A stretch of 64,000 nucleotides of DNA from UBA11358 sp049517655. Lineage in GTDB: Bacteria > Verrucomicrobiota > Verrucomicrobiia > Limisphaerales > UBA11358. Where the stretch lies: NCBI GenBank assembly GCA_049517655.1, contig JBEKRQ010000002.1:62001-126000 (forward strand), written 5' to 3'. The notes under the pieces are model-generated. The model was not told the origin of the DNA and made no database searches. It saw only the letters and a program-made list of their open reading frames with translations. Positions 41,546 through 48,778 of the stretch are shown piece by piece (positions within the stretch are counted from its first letter, which is position 1; every line of letters starts with the position of its first letter). Both the position numbers and the translations under genes were made by a program.

Positions 41546-42436
41546 TCACGCTTTCAAAAAGAAACGCTTTTGTTTTTCGGTGACGGGCATTTGCAGTTTT
41601 TCCATCACTGCCATCATGTCTTCCCAGATTTTGCGCTTTTCGCTCATGGCCTGGTTGCGCAGCAAATACGCCGGATGATACGTCGGCATGAGCGGGATGC
41701 CGCGGTATGTCTTCCAAGTCCCGCGCAGCTTCGTGATGCCGATGGTTTTGCCTAGCAAACCTTCCACCGCAGTCGCGCCCAGCGCCACAATGATCTTGGG
41801 CCGGATCAAATCAATCTGCTCGTGCAAATACGGAATGCACGCGGCCATTTCGTCGGTCGTGGGCTTGCGGTTGCCGGCAACCGGCCCGGGTGTGTTGGGC
41901 CGGCATTTTAAAATATTGCCAATGTAAACATCCGCGCGCCGCAGCCCCATCGCCTGAATGATTTTCGTGAGCAACTGGCCCGCCTTGCCGACGAACGGTT
42001 CGCCCTGCTCGTCTTCGTCCCCACCCGGCGCTTCGCCGATGAACATGAGCTGCGAGTCAATGCTGCCAACGCCGAACACGACGTTTTTGCGCGACGACGC
42101 GAGGTGCGCGCATTTCACGCAGGCCATCGCGCGTTCGCGCAATGCGGCAAACGCAGCGGCTTTTGCCTGCGGATCGAGCGGCGGGCCTTGACTGACAACG
42201 GTCTCGCCCGGCAACACAAGCAATGTCGCCTGTTCGGCAACAGGTTGTGGAATTGCAGATTGAATCGGAGATTTGGTAGCGACCGGAGAAACCGATTTAG
42301 GTGCAGATATGGACGCTGGTCGCGCCAATGAAGCCAGGGTTTCAGGTGAAACGGCGACGTGTCGCACGCCGTGTTCTTTCAAATCTTCGAGATGTTGGAT
42401 CGTCGCATCGAGCAATTTGTCGTAATCTTCGGACAT
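41546..42436 (-). CDS. Family 4 uracil-DNA glycosylase
   Basis: The 296-residue protein has a ~90-residue low-complexity N-terminus followed by the UDG core: iron-sulfur cysteines in 'CVKCAHLASSRKNVVFGVG' and 'ILKCRPN', the catalytic-site motif 'IGEAPGGDEDEQGEPFVGKA', and 'PTYHPAYLLRN'. It removes uracil from DNA in base-excision repair. The N-terminal extension is longer than in minimal members (~200) and rich in Pro/Ser/Ala. The gene is divergent from the HTH-MBL gene. Confidence 0.93.
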   Translation of the reverse strand: MSEDYDKLLDATIQHLEDLKEHGVRHVAVSPETLASLARPASISAPKSVSPVATKSPIQSAIPQPVAEQATLLVLPGETVVSQGPPLDPQAKAAAFAALRERAMACVKCAHLASSRKNVVFGVGSIDSQLMFIGEAPGGDEDEQGEPFVGKAGQLLTKIIQAMGLRRADVYIGNILKCRPNTPGPVAGNRKPTTDEMAACIPYLHEQIDLIRPKIIVALGATAVEGLLGKTIGITKLRGTWKTYRGIPLMPTYHPAYLLRNQAMSEKRKIWEDMMAVMEKLQMPVTEKQKRFFLKA

Positions 42437-42531
42437 GGCGTCATCGTAACTTGCGCCACGTCGTCCGCACGAAAATTCTGCATGCAGCTAAAGCTTGCAG
42501 CCGAATCCAGCACAAGACTACCGTTTCGCCT

Positions 42532-43353
42532 GTGACTCTGGAAGACCATCTGGGCGACATCATCAGCAAGGCGCGCGCCATGAGCGGCATTTCCGCCACT
42601 GCAGCGTCAAAGGCCGTCGGAATTTCCGAAACCGAATTGTCCGCGCTGGAAGATTCAGGCCGTATGGCAAAAAAAATAAATTTCGCTTCGCTCGCGCCGC
42701 TGATTGGTTTAAACGCGTCCAAACTCGAAGGCATTGCCAATAACTGGTTGCCAACGGAGAAAGACCTGAGCGTGTGGCGCGAATTGCGCTGCTTCACAAC
42801 CACAGCCGGGGGAATGGCGGTAAATTGCTATTTGATTTGGGACGAGGTTTCGCGCGAAGCCGCGCTGTTCGACACCGGCTGGGACGCGAAGCCGGTTCTG
42901 GATTGCATCGCCGATAATCAACTCACACTGTGCCACATTTTCATCACGCACACGCACCACGATCACGTTGCCGCATTGGGCGCCATTCGCGAAGCGTTTC
43001 CCAAGGCGAAGGTGCACAGCGGTTCCAAAAACGCGCCGGTGGACCAGCGGAATCGCGCGAACGATTTCATTCATCTTGGCAACTTGCGCATCACGAACCG
43101 CGACACGCCCGGCCACGCGGAGGACGGCGTGACTTACATCGTCGGCAACTGGCAAGAGGACGCGCCGCACGTGGCGATGGTGGGCGATGCGCTTTTCGCC
43201 GGGTCAATCGGGCGCGGAAACCAGTCGTGGGACCTAGCGAAGCAGAAAATCCGCGAGCAAATTTTGACTCTGCCGCCTGAAACGCTGATTTGTCCCGGGC
43301 ACGGCCCGCTGACAACCGTGGCTGAAGAAAAGGAACATAATCCGTTCTTTTGA
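42532..43353 (+). CDS. HTH and metallo-beta-lactamase fold fusion
   Basis: Starting at GTG 42532, the 273-residue product has an N-terminal XRE-like helix-turn-helix (~5-65, 'MSGISATAASKAVGISETEL') and an MBL-fold hydrolase domain. The metal ligands are 'ITHTHHDHVAALGAI', His in 'DTPGHAEDGV', Asp in 'VGDALFAGS' and 'CPGHGPLT', a glyoxalase-II-like set. An upstream in-frame ATG (42301) would overlap udg and add no conserved sequence. The combination suggests a metabolite-hydrolysing protein with DNA-binding or self-regulating ability; the substrate is unknown. Confidence 0.85.
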   Translation: MTLEDHLGDIISKARAMSGISATAASKAVGISETELSALEDSGRMAKKINFASLAPLIGLNASKLEGIANNWLPTEKDLSVWRELRCFTTTAGGMAVNCYLIWDEVSREAALFDTGWDAKPVLDCIADNQLTLCHIFITHTHHDHVAALGAIREAFPKAKVHSGSKNAPVDQRNRANDFIHLGNLRITNRDTPGHAEDGVTYIVGNWQEDAPHVAMVGDALFAGSIGRGNQSWDLAKQKIREQILTLPPETLICPGHGPLTTVAEEKEHNPFF

Positions 43354-43362
43354 TTTGCATAC

Positions 43363-43419
43363 GGTAGGGCGTGCTCTCCGAGCGCGCCGCGGCGGCGGTT
43401 TCGGAGAAACCGCCCTACC
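43363..43419. repeat. Palindromic repeat (GGTAGGGC family), intergenic
   Basis: A 57-bp element with ends GGTAGGGCG / CGCCCTACC and an inner GGCGGTTTCGGAGAAACCGCC hairpin arm. It shares about 27 bp with the element inserted in uvrC. It follows the HTH-MBL stop. Confidence 0.85.
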
Positions 43420-43482
43420 TTCTGGACAAACGTGAAGGTTTGAACTATAAATCCAATCGCCAGCGGATCAGAACGACACAAA

Positions 43483-43839
43483 ATGAAAGCCCCACGGTCA
43501 ATCGTAATTCCAACTGTTTTTGGCACTATAATCATGTTGGCGCTCCTTGCTTTACTTGCCTACGGAATTGGTGTGAATGAATTCACATATGCTGTGCGCG
43601 AACAAGATCATCATACTATTCCGGCAATTGCTGAAATTTTCAAAGCGGTTTATCCATATTTTTGGATTCTGCCGATACTCGCTTGCATTACAGGAATCTC
43701 ACTGGTCTTCAAGAAAGAAATTCGCACAGTGCTCGTTGCATGGTATGTAGCTGTGTTCGCAATTGCAGGGACCTTCCTTTTGTGCCTGACTATTCTCATC
43801 CATTATCTTTTAAGCACAGAGTTTCGCCTTTGTGGGTGA
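43483..43839 (+). CDS. Hypothetical small membrane protein
   Basis: The 118-residue product has three predicted TM helices (~8-28, ~58-75 and ~84-108) and a short outer loop containing 'EFTYAVREQDHHTIP'. No family is recognised. Base composition is lower in GC than its neighbours, which may indicate recent acquisition or weak constraint. The 82-bp gap to ilvN contains nothing clear. Confidence 0.55.
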   Translation: MKAPRSIVIPTVFGTIIMLALLALLAYGIGVNEFTYAVREQDHHTIPAIAEIFKAVYPYFWILPILACITGISLVFKKEIRTVLVAWYVAVFAIAGTFLLCLTILIHYLLSTEFRLCG

Positions 43840-43921
43840 AATTTCTAGTGATAGTTGCTGATTTACGATTTGACCCGAGTATTAGCGATTGTTAGCCTTT
43901 CCTTCCGTTCCAACGGAATTT

Positions 43922-44395
43922 ATGCGACACACAATATCAGTTTTGGTGGAGAACAAGTTCGGCGTGCTTACACGCGTGGCGGGCTTGTTCAGCGGACGCG
44001 GCTACAACATTGACACGCTCAACGTCGGCCCGACGCAGGACCCGAAGACGTCGCGGATGACCATCGTCACGCGCGGCGACGACGCGACACTGGAGCAAAT
44101 CGTCAAGCAGCTCAACAAGCTGCCCGACGTGCTCAAGGTGCAGGATTTCCGCGAGGGCGAATACGTGGATCGCGAACTGGTGCTCGTGAAGGTTTCGGTG
44201 GATTCGAAATCGCGCGCCGAGGTGATGCAAATCACGGACATTTTCCGCGCCAAAATCGTGGACGTGCAGCCGAAAAATCTTTCCATCGAAATTACCGGCA
44301 ACGAAGGCAAAGTGGAAAAATTCATCGAACTGATGAATGTGTTCGGCGTGACGGACATTACTCGCACCGGCAAGGTGGCGATGCCGAGAAAATAG
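43922..44395 (+). CDS. ilvN: Acetolactate synthase small subunit
   Basis: The 157-residue regulatory subunit has an N-terminal ACT domain 'HTISVLVENKFGVLTRVAGL' with 'GRGYNIDTLNVGPTQ', and the C-terminal ALS_ss domain ending 'FGVTDITRTGKVAMPR'. It binds valine and activates the large subunit in branched-chain amino-acid synthesis. The catalytic ilvB is not in this window. The gene precedes ilvC, with a heptamer repeat in the gap. Confidence 0.96.
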   Translation: MRHTISVLVENKFGVLTRVAGLFSGRGYNIDTLNVGPTQDPKTSRMTIVTRGDDATLEQIVKQLNKLPDVLKVQDFREGEYVDRELVLVKVSVDSKSRAEVMQITDIFRAKIVDVQPKNLSIEITGNEGKVEKFIELMNVFGVTDITRTGKVAMPRK

Positions 44396-44460
44396 TTTCA
44401 AGCATCAAGTTTTCAGTTTTAAGTCAGGCAAGCACTCAACGTTCAACCAATACCCAACCT
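44396..44460. repeat. Heptamer arrays between ilvN and ilvC
   Basis: TTTCAAG, CATCAAG, TTTTCAG, TTTTAAG units start right after the ilvN stop. A second array (CACTCAA, CGTTCAA, CCAATAC, CCAACCT) follows. The second matches the reverse complement of 4441-4467. Confidence 0.75.
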
Positions 44461-44471
44461 CATAAGACACT

Positions 44472-45572
44472 ATGGCAATCATTGATTTCGGCGGAACGAA
44501 GGAAAAGGTCATCACGCGGAAGGAATTTCCCATGTCCCGAGCCCGCAGGGTGCTCAAGAACGAAACTATCGCCATCATCGGTTACGGCGTGCAGGGACCG
44601 GCGCAGTCGCTCAACCTGCGCGACAACGGTTTCAAGGTCATCATCGGCCAGGCGCCGCAGTTCAAGCGCGACTGGGACCGTGCCGTGAAGGACGGCTGGA
44701 AGCCCGGCAAGACGCTTTTCGACATTGAAGAGGCCGTGCGCCGCGGCACGATCATTCAAATGCTCGTGTCTGACGCCGCGCAACGCGCCATCTGGCCGAG
44801 CGTAAAGCGGAATTTGAAACCCGGCGCCGCGCTCTATTTTTCGCACGGCTTCTCCATCACCTACAAGAAGCTGACCGGCGTGATTCCGCCGAAGAACGTG
44901 GATGTGATCATGGTCGCCCCGAAAGGTTCCGGCACTTCGGTGCGGCGCAATTTCCTCACCGGCGCGGGCATCAACTCCAGCTTCGCCGTCGAGCAGGACG
45001 CCACGGGCCGCGCCGAGGAGCGCTGTCTGGCCATCGGCATCGGCATCGGCTCCGGCTATCTGTTCCCGACCACCTTCCGGCGCGAGGTGTTCAGCGACCT
45101 GACCGGCGAACGCGGCGTGTTAATGGGCGCGCTGGCCGGCATCATGGAGGCGCAATACGACGTGCTCCGCGCCCACGGCCATTCGCCGAGCGAAGCGTTC
45201 AATGAAACTGTCGAGGAACTTACGCAGTCGCTCATCCGCCTCGTGGACGAGAACGGCATGGATTGGATGTATTCCAACTGCTCGGCGACCGCCCAGCGCG
45301 GCGCGCTGGACTGGAAACCGAAATTCAAGAAGGCCGTGCTGCCGGTGTTCAAGACGCTGTATGAACGCGTCCGGACCGGCAAGGAATGCGCCCGTGTGCT
45401 CTCCGCCTGCGGAGCGCCCAACTACCAAGCGCAGTTGCAAAAGGAACTGAACCAGATTCGCGATTCGGAAATGTGGCGGGCTGGCGCGGCGGCGCGCGCG
45501 TTGCGGCCCAAGGAACCGGCCAAAGCCATCTCCAAGGGCACCAAAGGCATCGCCGGGCGTCAGTTAAACTGA
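44472..45572 (+). CDS. ilvC: Ketol-acid reductoisomerase
   Basis: The 366-residue enzyme converts acetolactate or acetohydroxybutyrate to dihydroxy acids using NADPH. The NADPH-binding motif 'AIIGYGVQGPAQSLNLRD' is near residue 34. Catalytic-domain markers include 'GSGTSVRRNF', 'GERGVLMGALAGIMEAQYDV' and 'SNCSATAQRGALDW'. It is slightly longer than class I enzymes (~330-340) because of N- and C-terminal extensions, the latter Lys/Ala-rich. Confidence 0.95.
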   Translation: MAIIDFGGTKEKVITRKEFPMSRARRVLKNETIAIIGYGVQGPAQSLNLRDNGFKVIIGQAPQFKRDWDRAVKDGWKPGKTLFDIEEAVRRGTIIQMLVSDAAQRAIWPSVKRNLKPGAALYFSHGFSITYKKLTGVIPPKNVDVIMVAPKGSGTSVRRNFLTGAGINSSFAVEQDATGRAEERCLAIGIGIGSGYLFPTTFRREVFSDLTGERGVLMGALAGIMEAQYDVLRAHGHSPSEAFNETVEELTQSLIRLVDENGMDWMYSNCSATAQRGALDWKPKFKKAVLPVFKTLYERVRTGKECARVLSACGAPNYQAQLQKELNQIRDSEMWRAGAAARALRPKEPAKAISKGTKGIAGRQLN

Positions 45573-45624
45573 CAGGTTTGCGGACGATGGCGACCGGCGC
45601 GCAACCAAATGGCTCCGGCGGTGT

Positions 45625-45652
45625 TTGAGTTTGAGTCAGTAAGGGATATAAT
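45625..45652 (+). promoter_or_regulatory. Candidate promoter of the secreted GspC/PilP-like gene
   Basis: TTGAGT (45625-45630), a 16-bp spacer and TATAAT (45647-45652). The start codon at 45660 lies where transcription would begin, so the mRNA could be leaderless. Confidence 0.5.
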
Positions 45653-45659
45653 TTGGTTG

Positions 45660-46436
45660 ATGAAGCGTGTGGTGAAAATCGTGGTTTGCCTCGCAAACGG
45701 GCTGGCGCTGAACGCCGGTTTGTGTGCGGACAACGTGGTGTTGCCGAACAATCCTTACGCGCCGATTGTCGCGCGCAATATTTTCCATTTGAATCCGCCG
45801 AAAGCCGCCGACGCAGCCGACGCCACTCCACCGCCTAAAATCACGCCCACCGGCATCATGACCATCTTCGGCACCCGCCAGACGTTGTTCACGGTTGACG
45901 GCGTGAACAAGCCAGGGCAGCCGGGCAAGCCCGAGTCTTACATTCTTAGCCAGGGTCAGCGGCAAGATGACATCGAGGTGACACGCATTGACGAAAAATC
46001 CGGCGTCGTGACCTTCAACAACCACGGCACGGTGCAGGAAATTCCGCTGGTCAAAGCGCCCGCAAACACCATACCCACACCGGTTGCGGCGAATTCAAGT
46101 TTTACTGCGCCGACAGCCACGCCCTTTAACAATAGGGGTGGAAATATTATCCGTTTCGGCGACCGCTCCGGTCGCAATGACGGCAACAATCCAAACGGAA
46201 CAGATGGCACTTCCAATTTGCGGGGCATCCCGACGCGCGGCGTTGGTTCCAGCCAACAATCACAGCAGGCTTTGACGCCGGAAGCGCAAATGATCTCGAT
46301 GGAAGTGAGCCGTCAATTAACTGCTGATCAGGTGCTCAAGGGGAAAATGCCTCCACTCCCGCCCACGCCGCTGACACCACCGGATGCCCCAGGCTACGTC
46401 ATGCCGCCACCAATGCCGCCAATGCCGGGACAATAG
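45660..46436 (+). CDS. Secreted GspC/PilP-like Pro-rich protein
   Basis: The 258-residue protein has a signal peptide (~1-23, 'VVCLANGLALNAGLCA') and a domain beginning 'NPYAPIVARNIFHLNPP' and 'ITPTGIMTIFGTRQTLFTVD', with a short beta-rich fold reminiscent of the homology region of GspC and PilP. A Asn/Gly-rich stretch and a Pro-rich C-terminus follow. It could be a periplasmic component of a type II secretion or pilus system, but no other such gene is nearby. A frame extension upstream to 45609 crosses the promoter and is rejected. Confidence 0.65.
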   Translation: MKRVVKIVVCLANGLALNAGLCADNVVLPNNPYAPIVARNIFHLNPPKAADAADATPPPKITPTGIMTIFGTRQTLFTVDGVNKPGQPGKPESYILSQGQRQDDIEVTRIDEKSGVVTFNNHGTVQEIPLVKAPANTIPTPVAANSSFTAPTATPFNNRGGNIIRFGDRSGRNDGNNPNGTDGTSNLRGIPTRGVGSSQQSQQALTPEAQMISMEVSRQLTADQVLKGKMPPLPPTPLTPPDAPGYVMPPPMPPMPGQ

Positions 46437-46446
46437 TAACGCTTAC

Positions 46447-47835
46447 TCAGCCGCCGAGTGAAGTTGGGTCGGCGACATCGCCCTTGTTGAAATCCACGTA
46501 AGCTTCCGTCAAATCCGCTGCGTAAATCACCGCACCGGCTCTGCCGAGATTTAAATCAATGTGCAAATCAAATTCCTTGGGCGCAACAGCGGCGCAAAGT
46601 TGTTTGAATGAAATTTTTGCCGGCTGGCCGCGCTTGAGGCTCCAGAGAATCTTCCGGCTTCCAGGCGCGCTATAACCGATATCCACCCTCTCCTCGACAA
46701 CTTTTGCGGATGAATAGCCAAGCGCGTCAATGATGCGGCCCCAGTTCGGGTCGCCACCGTGCCAGCTCGTTTTCACCAGCGCGCTGTTGGCCACGACGCG
46801 GGCGGCGGCATCGGCATCGGCGAAATTTTTCGCGCCGTTGACGCGCACGGTCACGACGCGATGCACACCTTCGCCGTCGCGCACAATCATCTTTGCCAGT
46901 TCCAGACAAACATGATTCAGTGCAGCTTGGAAATTTCCGACTTCCGACTTCCGACTTCCGATTTTCCGGTTTCCCGCCAGTCCATTCGCCAGCACCAGCA
47001 CCGTGTCGTTGGTGCTCATGTCGCCGTCCACCGTGATGCGATTGAAACTTTGCGCGACCGCCTCATTCAATGCGGCTTGCAAGGTTTTTATTCCAATGGC
47101 CGCGTCGGTTGTGATGAAACACAACATTGTTGCATGCAGCGGCATTGCGGCGGGACGCCTGCCGGTGGCGCTCATGCCGGGCTGAATCATGCCCGCGCCT
47201 TTGCAAATGCCGCCGATGCGAACCGTCCTGCCACCAAGCTTGAACTCGACCGCGATTTGTTTGGATCGCGTGTCGCTCGTCATAATTGCTTCGGCGGCTT
47301 GATCCGCGTGTCGCGATGAATTCCCGAGAAGTTGCGCGGCTTCAAAAATTCCGCGCTTCACATTTGCCATTGGCAACGCGACACCAATGCGCCCGGTGGA
47401 AGCGACCAGGACGCGTTCGGCGGGAATCTTTGGGAGGGACAGCGTGCCGCTGTCCCTGATTTTGGGGACGGCAACATGCCGTCCCTCCCAGGAAATTGCC
47501 TCGGCTGCAATTTCCGTCATTTCCCGTGCGTCTCGCAACCCTTGTCTGCCGGTGCAGGCATTCGCGTTGCCGGAATTGGCGACGACGGCCTGCACGACGC
47601 CTTTTTTCATGCGCTCGACGCAAACCTTCACCGGCGCGGCGCAGATTTGATTCGTCGTGAACATTCCGGCGACGGTCGCCGGCACTTCGGACACAATCAA
47701 CGCGAGGTCACGTTTTCGGCCTTTGTTCGAGCCTTTGCCCGTGCCAAGGCGTTTGATGTCACAAAACACGCCGCCGGCGAGAAAGCCGCGCGGTGCGACG
47801 ATGGAGCCTGAAATTTCTTTGAACAATTTTTTCAT
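46447..47835 (-). CDS. argJ: Bifunctional ornithine acetyltransferase/NAGS with two in-frame inserts
   Basis: The 462-residue ArgJ has the self-cleavage site 'HATMLCFITTDA' with the Thr nucleophile, 'GGICKGAGMIQPGM', 'GDPNWGRIIDALGYS' and the C-terminal 'TEAYVDFNKGD'. It transfers acetyl between acetylornithine and glutamate in arginine synthesis. It is longer than usual (~400) partly because of two repeat inserts: a 60-bp palindrome (47431-47490; residues ~116-135, GRHVAVPKIRDSGTLSLP) and a heptamer array (46934-46969; residues ~289-300, GSRKSEVGN). I chose the ATG at 47835; ATG 47889 is in frame but non-conserved. Confidence 0.94.
   Translation of the reverse strand: MKKLFKEISGSIVAPRGFLAGGVFCDIKRLGTGKGSNKGRKRDLALIVSEVPATVAGMFTTNQICAAPVKVCVERMKKGVVQAVVANSGNANACTGRQGLRDAREMTEIAAEAISWEGRHVAVPKIRDSGTLSLPKIPAERVLVASTGRIGVALPMANVKRGIFEAAQLLGNSSRHADQAAEAIMTSDTRSKQIAVEFKLGGRTVRIGGICKGAGMIQPGMSATGRRPAAMPLHATMLCFITTDAAIGIKTLQAALNEAVAQSFNRITVDGDMSTNDTVLVLANGLAGNRKIGSRKSEVGNFQAALNHVCLELAKMIVRDGEGVHRVVTVRVNGAKNFADADAAARVVANSALVKTSWHGGDPNWGRIIDALGYSSAKVVEERVDIGYSAPGSRKILWSLKRGQPAKISFKQLCAAVAPKEFDLHIDLNLGRAGAVIYAADLTEAYVDFNKGDVADPTSLGG
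46934..46969 (-). repeat. In-frame heptamer array inside argJ
   Basis: Three CTTCCGA units plus partial copies (TCGGAAG on the coding strand) encode GSRKSEVGN between conserved segments of ArgJ. Confidence 0.9.
47431..47490 (-). repeat. In-frame 60-bp palindromic repeat inside argJ
   Basis: Ends TGGGAGGGAC / GTCCCTCCCA are perfect inverted repeats, with inner GACAGC..GCTGTC and GGGACGGC..GCCGTCCC hairpin arms. The length is exactly 20 codons, keeping the frame. Confidence 0.9.
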
Positions 47836-47907
47836 TGTGCGGAGTGGAATCTGCCAAGTTTGTCCGTCGGTGGAAATTATTTTATGCATGCGGCGCAAGG
47901 TGTGAAT

Positions 47908-47956
47908 GTGGGGCAGGCATCTTGCCTGACATTGACAGGCTGGAAGCCCGTCCCAC
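47908..47956. repeat. Palindromic repeat (GTGG..CAGGC family) between argJ and the methyltransferase
   Basis: A 49-bp element from GTGGGGCAGGC to GCCCGTCCCAC, ending one base before the methyltransferase stop codon. It is related to 21808-21872 and 63825-63884. Confidence 0.75.
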
Positions 47957-47957
47957 G

Positions 47958-48767
47958 TCATGCCTTTACCGCGTCAATTTCCAGCCGCACCATGCGGACG
48001 TGAACGCGGCCATCATCGTCCGGTGGCTGTTTGGCAACGTAACGGTCCGTGACGGCGCCGATGAATTCCTCACGCAAATTTTCCGGCACGCGATGCGTGT
48101 AAGGCAGCCAGGTCGTGCGTAACCACGCGGTAAAACCGTCGCGACTATCGTAAATCGCGTCTTTGGGCGACAAACGCATGCCGAGCAATTGAAGGCCGAA
48201 ACGCGGCAGCCATTTTTTGTAATCCTCCGGTGAATGGAAAAAATACGGCCTTTCCATCCTGCGAAAAAATTCGCGCCAGCGTTTGAGCCGCATCTCCGGA
48301 CGCAACGCGACAAAAACATCGTGTGCGTTGCCCTTGCCGCCGCAGGAAACGACCAGCCGCCCACCGGAACGCAAACACGCCGCCGCGCCGCGCAGGAATG
48401 CCCGATGATCGTCCACCCAATGCAACGCCGCACTGGAAAAAACCAAATCAAATTGCCGCGCAAAACGAATCTGGCGCGCGTCCATGACGCGAAACTCCAG
48501 GTTGGGAAATTTGCTCCGCGGAAAAGTCCTTCGCGCGAATTCGATCATTTGCGGCGAGGCGTCAATACCGATCGCCGCGCCGCGCGGAATGGCGTGCGCG
48601 ATTTCGGCGGTCACTTTGCCATCGCCGCAGCCGACGTCGAGAATGTGTTTGTTGCCGCGAAGATTGAGTTTGGCCATCAATTCGCGCGCCCAGGTGTGTT
48701 GCACAACGGAATTCGCGGCGTAGGCAGCAGCATCCCAAGATACTGCTTTGGAAACACAGGCGGGCAT
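47958..48767 (-). CDS. Class I SAM-dependent methyltransferase
   Basis: The 269-residue protein has SAM motif I 'ILDVGCGDGKVTAEIA', 'GIDASPQMIEFARRTFP', 'DLVFSSAALHWVDDH' and 'LRSGGRLVVSCGG', the pattern of trans-aconitate-methyltransferase-like enzymes. The substrate is unknown. It sits between argC (stop 11 bp upstream) and argJ on the same strand, an unusual guest in an arginine operon. The ATG at 48767 is chosen over a longer frame that overlaps argC. Confidence 0.88.
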   Translation of the reverse strand: MPACVSKAVSWDAAAYAANSVVQHTWARELMAKLNLRGNKHILDVGCGDGKVTAEIAHAIPRGAAIGIDASPQMIEFARRTFPRSKFPNLEFRVMDARQIRFARQFDLVFSSAALHWVDDHRAFLRGAAACLRSGGRLVVSCGGKGNAHDVFVALRPEMRLKRWREFFRRMERPYFFHSPEDYKKWLPRFGLQLLGMRLSPKDAIYDSRDGFTAWLRTTWLPYTHRVPENLREEFIGAVTDRYVAKQPPDDDGRVHVRMVRLEIDAVKA

Positions 48768-48778
48768 GACGACGAATC

